Below, one piece after another: positions 62,181-64,000 of a stretch of DNA of 64,000 nucleotides. The stretch is from NCBI RefSeq assembly GCF_041051975.1, contig NZ_CP163435.1, positions 8,648,501 to 8,712,500 of the forward strand. Reading direction: 5' to 3'. The notes under the pieces are model-generated. The model did not search any database. It saw only the letters and a program-made list of their open reading frames with translations, and was not told the DNA's origin. Both the position numbers and the translations under genes were made by a program. How positions within the stretch are numbered: the first letter of the stretch is position 1; every line of letters begins with the position of its first letter. This DNA comes from Streptomyces sp. R21 (GTDB lineage: Bacteria; Actinomycetota; Actinomycetes; Streptomycetales; Streptomycetaceae).

Positions 62181-63296
62181 GTGACCGACAACGCTTCCTC
62201 CCCCTGCACGCTGCCGTGGTTCGCGCGTCCCGATGCCCGTGCCTGGCGGTGTGAACCCGCGCCCACCGAGGTGCGGGTCTTCCACGCCTCACTGCCCGGC
62301 TACGCGCCCACCCCACTGACCGAACTCCCCTCACTGGCCTCTGAGATGGGAGTCGCCCGGGTCTTCGTCAAGGACGAGTCCCGTCGTCTGGGGCTGCCCG
62401 CGTTCAAGGCGCTGGGGGCGTCCTGGGCGGTCCACCGCACCCTTGCGGAGCGGGCGGCGAACGGCGGAGAACAGGGCCCGGTCACCCTCGTGACCGCCAC
62501 CGACGGCAACCACGGCCGCGCGGTGGCCCGCATGGCACACCGCGTCGGGCAGCGCGCCCACGTGTTCGTTCCCCAGGGCGTGCATCCGCAGGCCGTCGCG
62601 GCCATCGTCGCCGAACAGGCCGAGGTCACCGAGGTGGCAGGCTCGTACGACGAGGCCGTGCGCCTGGCGGCCGAGGCGGCCGCGGCCCCGGACGCGGTCC
62701 TGATCCAGGACACCGCCTGGCCGGGCTATGAACAGATCCCGGGGTGGATCGTCGAGGGATACTCCACCCTCTGCGCCGAGATCGACGAGCAACTGAGGGC
62801 CGAACGGGTCGTCGAAGGCCCCGACCTCGTCTCGGTTCCGGTGGGCGTGGGGTCCTTGGCCCAGGCCGTGGTCACCCACTACCGCAGCCGCCCCTCCGGG
62901 CATGCCCCGGCGCTGCTGTCGGTGGAACCGGAGGCCGCGCCCTGCGTCCTGGAAAGCCTCCTCCTCGGAGCGCCCGTCAGTGTCACCACGCGGGAGACCA
63001 GCATGGCCGGGCTGAACTGCGGCACCCCGTCCAGCATCGCCTGGCCCCACCTGCGCGGCGGTCTGGACGCCGCGGTCGCCGTCACGGACGCCGACAGCGC
63101 CCGCGCGGCCGGAGACCTGGCCGCTGCCGGTGTCTCCTCGGGCCCCTGCGGAGCCGCGGCGCTCGCCGGTCTGCGCGCGGCGCTCACCGGCGTGGGAGCC
63201 GAGGAACGCCGTACGGCTCTGGAGCTGGGGCCGACCTCGGTGGTCGTGCTGCTGAGCACCGAGGGCACGGCCGCCAACCCGCACTCCAGCCACTGA
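62181..63296 (+). CDS. Diaminopropionate ammonia-lyase-type PLP enzyme
   Basis: A 371-aa fold-type II PLP enzyme. The cofactor lysine is in RLGLPAFKALGASWA, TATDGNHGRAVA binds phosphate/substrate, and AGLNCGTPSSIAWPHLRGG and GPCGAAALAGL follow as in diaminopropionate ammonia-lyase. It would split 2,3-diaminopropionate to pyruvate and ammonia; threonine-dehydratase-like activity is the alternative. The GTG at 62181 lacks a clear ribosome site and the sequence before it is IS debris, so the natural start may have been disturbed. Confidence 0.8.
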   Translation: MTDNASSPCTLPWFARPDARAWRCEPAPTEVRVFHASLPGYAPTPLTELPSLASEMGVARVFVKDESRRLGLPAFKALGASWAVHRTLAERAANGGEQGPVTLVTATDGNHGRAVARMAHRVGQRAHVFVPQGVHPQAVAAIVAEQAEVTEVAGSYDEAVRLAAEAAAAPDAVLIQDTAWPGYEQIPGWIVEGYSTLCAEIDEQLRAERVVEGPDLVSVPVGVGSLAQAVVTHYRSRPSGHAPALLSVEPEAAPCVLESLLLGAPVSVTTRETSMAGLNCGTPSSIAWPHLRGGLDAAVAVTDADSARAAGDLAAAGVSSGPCGAAALAGLRAALTGVGAEERRTALELGPTSVVVLLSTEGTAANPHSSH

Positions 63297-63393
63297 ACAC
63301 GCGACACCGGAAAGACCCCTGTGTTGACCACTGCTCCTTGATGACCTCATCGCCGACGGGTTCGACCCGCTCGATCAGGAGGAGGTCGGCAGC

Positions 63394-63545
63394 GTGCTGA
63401 CCCGCTTCGTGGCCGCGACCGGTGTCCTCGGGCTGCTGACCGTCGTGCCCGGACCGGACACGGCGGTGGTGACCCGACGTGCGCTCGTGGCCGGTTCCGG
63501 GGTCGCGCTGCGTGCCGTGGGCGGGATCGCAACCGGAACGTCGGG
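63394..63545 (+). pseudogene. LysE-family exporter, N-terminal fragment
   Basis: About 50 residues: a helix then TVVPGPDTAVVTRRALVAGS and VGGIATG, the typical start of LysE/RhtB amino-acid exporters. GTG start after AGGAGG. It is cut at about 63545 by a transposase fragment of opposite orientation. Confidence 0.7.
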
Positions 63546-63989
63546 CGCCTGCAGCTGGCCGAGCAGCCGGGCCCGGCCGGTGGGCACCTCCAGCGAGCGG
63601 CACAGCCGCATGCCCGGGTGCCCGCCCGCTGCGAGCGCAACGGAGCGCCACAGCGTCTTCACCCCGGGCCCGGCACGGGCATAACGCGTAGTCAGGCCCT
63701 CGACCTGCTCAACGAACGTGCTCCGTCTGCAATCGGGGGCGTCGCAGAAGAACCGCCGGACCTCCAGCTTCACCACCACGCGGCGCCCGCCGACCGGGTA
63801 TTCGGCCAGTCGCCGCCCATAAGGGCTGTGCACCCGGCGCGAGGCGGTCGCGCAGTCCGGGCACGCCAACTCCGGTACGGTGCTGTGGGCTTCGGCCACA
63901 ACGACCCCGCTCATCTCGGTCAACCGGTCCGGCGCCATCCCCACGGCGTTCGGGAACAGTGCGTCCTTCAACGCGGACAGAACCCCCAT
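63546..63989 (-). mobile_element. ISL3-family transposase, N-terminal fragment
   Basis: The zinc-ribbon front (ELACPDCATASRRVHSPYGR, RRVVVKLEVRRFFCDAPDCR) and FVEQVEGLTTRYARAG are typical of ISL3 transposases. Only about 145 residues remain; the catalytic part is missing where it meets the LysE fragment. It starts close to the window edge. Confidence 0.75.
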
Positions 63990-64000
63990 GAACAGGGCAT

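Noticed and set aside
1..64000. CRISPR arrays or a prophage
   Set aside because: No regularly spaced repeats, Cas genes, or phage structural genes were seen.

Overview
High GC content, GTG and TTG starts with purine-rich Shine-Dalgarno sites, an SsgA-like sporulation protein, PASTA and DUF4115 Ser/Thr kinases, an NB-ARC/TPR regulator and many actinobacterial MFS and TetR genes point to a Streptomyces chromosome. There is no rRNA and no intact tRNA.

Layout. 0-18 kb is ordinary accessory metabolism: a quinone oxidoreductase with two acyl-CoA dehydrogenases, secreted phosphodiesterase and phosphodiester-glycosidase genes, an XRE/NB-ARC/TPR regulator, an AraC regulator, Dps, a frameshifted FAD oxidoreductase, an SsgA-like protein, and a pirin/AhpD/GNAT/hydrolase stress-type group.

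18.1-26.3 kb is the highlight: one forward-oriented cluster. It opens with a probably leaderless Trp-Trp leader peptide and attenuator in front of an auxiliary tryptophanyl-tRNA synthetase. Then come a JAMM/deubiquitinase-like protein, a ubiquitin/ThiS-like sulfur carrier whose diglycine is masked by a six-residue tail, a cytochrome P450, a ketopantoate-reductase-like enzyme, a PLP aminotransferase, a cobalamin-binding radical SAM methyltransferase and its DUF5825-type partner. The last five genes overlap by ATGA or are closely spaced. This gene set matches what I recall of the chuangxinmycin locus of Actinoplanes (a sulfur-bridged indole inhibitor of TrpRS). My reading is a Streptomyces locus for chuangxinmycin or a close sulfur-containing tryptophan analogue, with TrpRS as self-resistance induced by the drug through attenuation.

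27-28.8 kb carries pgm. From about 28.9 to 50.6 kb the DNA is decaying and mobile-rich: truncated IS256, IS110 and IS21-like pieces, remnants of DUF2637, lipase, cupin, SDR, acetoacetate-CoA ligase and replication-relaxation genes, and 3' fragments of tRNA-Arg (twice, inside 128-bp direct repeats) and tRNA-Gly, which look like old integration sites. Working genes among these include IclR and PP2C genes held between the repeats, a TetR-PASTA kinase unit, and a divergent MFS/TetR pair whose TetR is a paralogue of the first; both units carry a related 19-bp operator.

50.6-63.3 kb returns to intact genes: a P450, a three-gene run with an HSP90-family ATPase and a large TPR protein, a DEAD-box helicase, a Ser/Thr kinase, a small secreted protein and a diaminopropionate ammonia-lyase. 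The window ends in a LysE fragment cut by an ISL3-type transposase fragment that reaches the edge.
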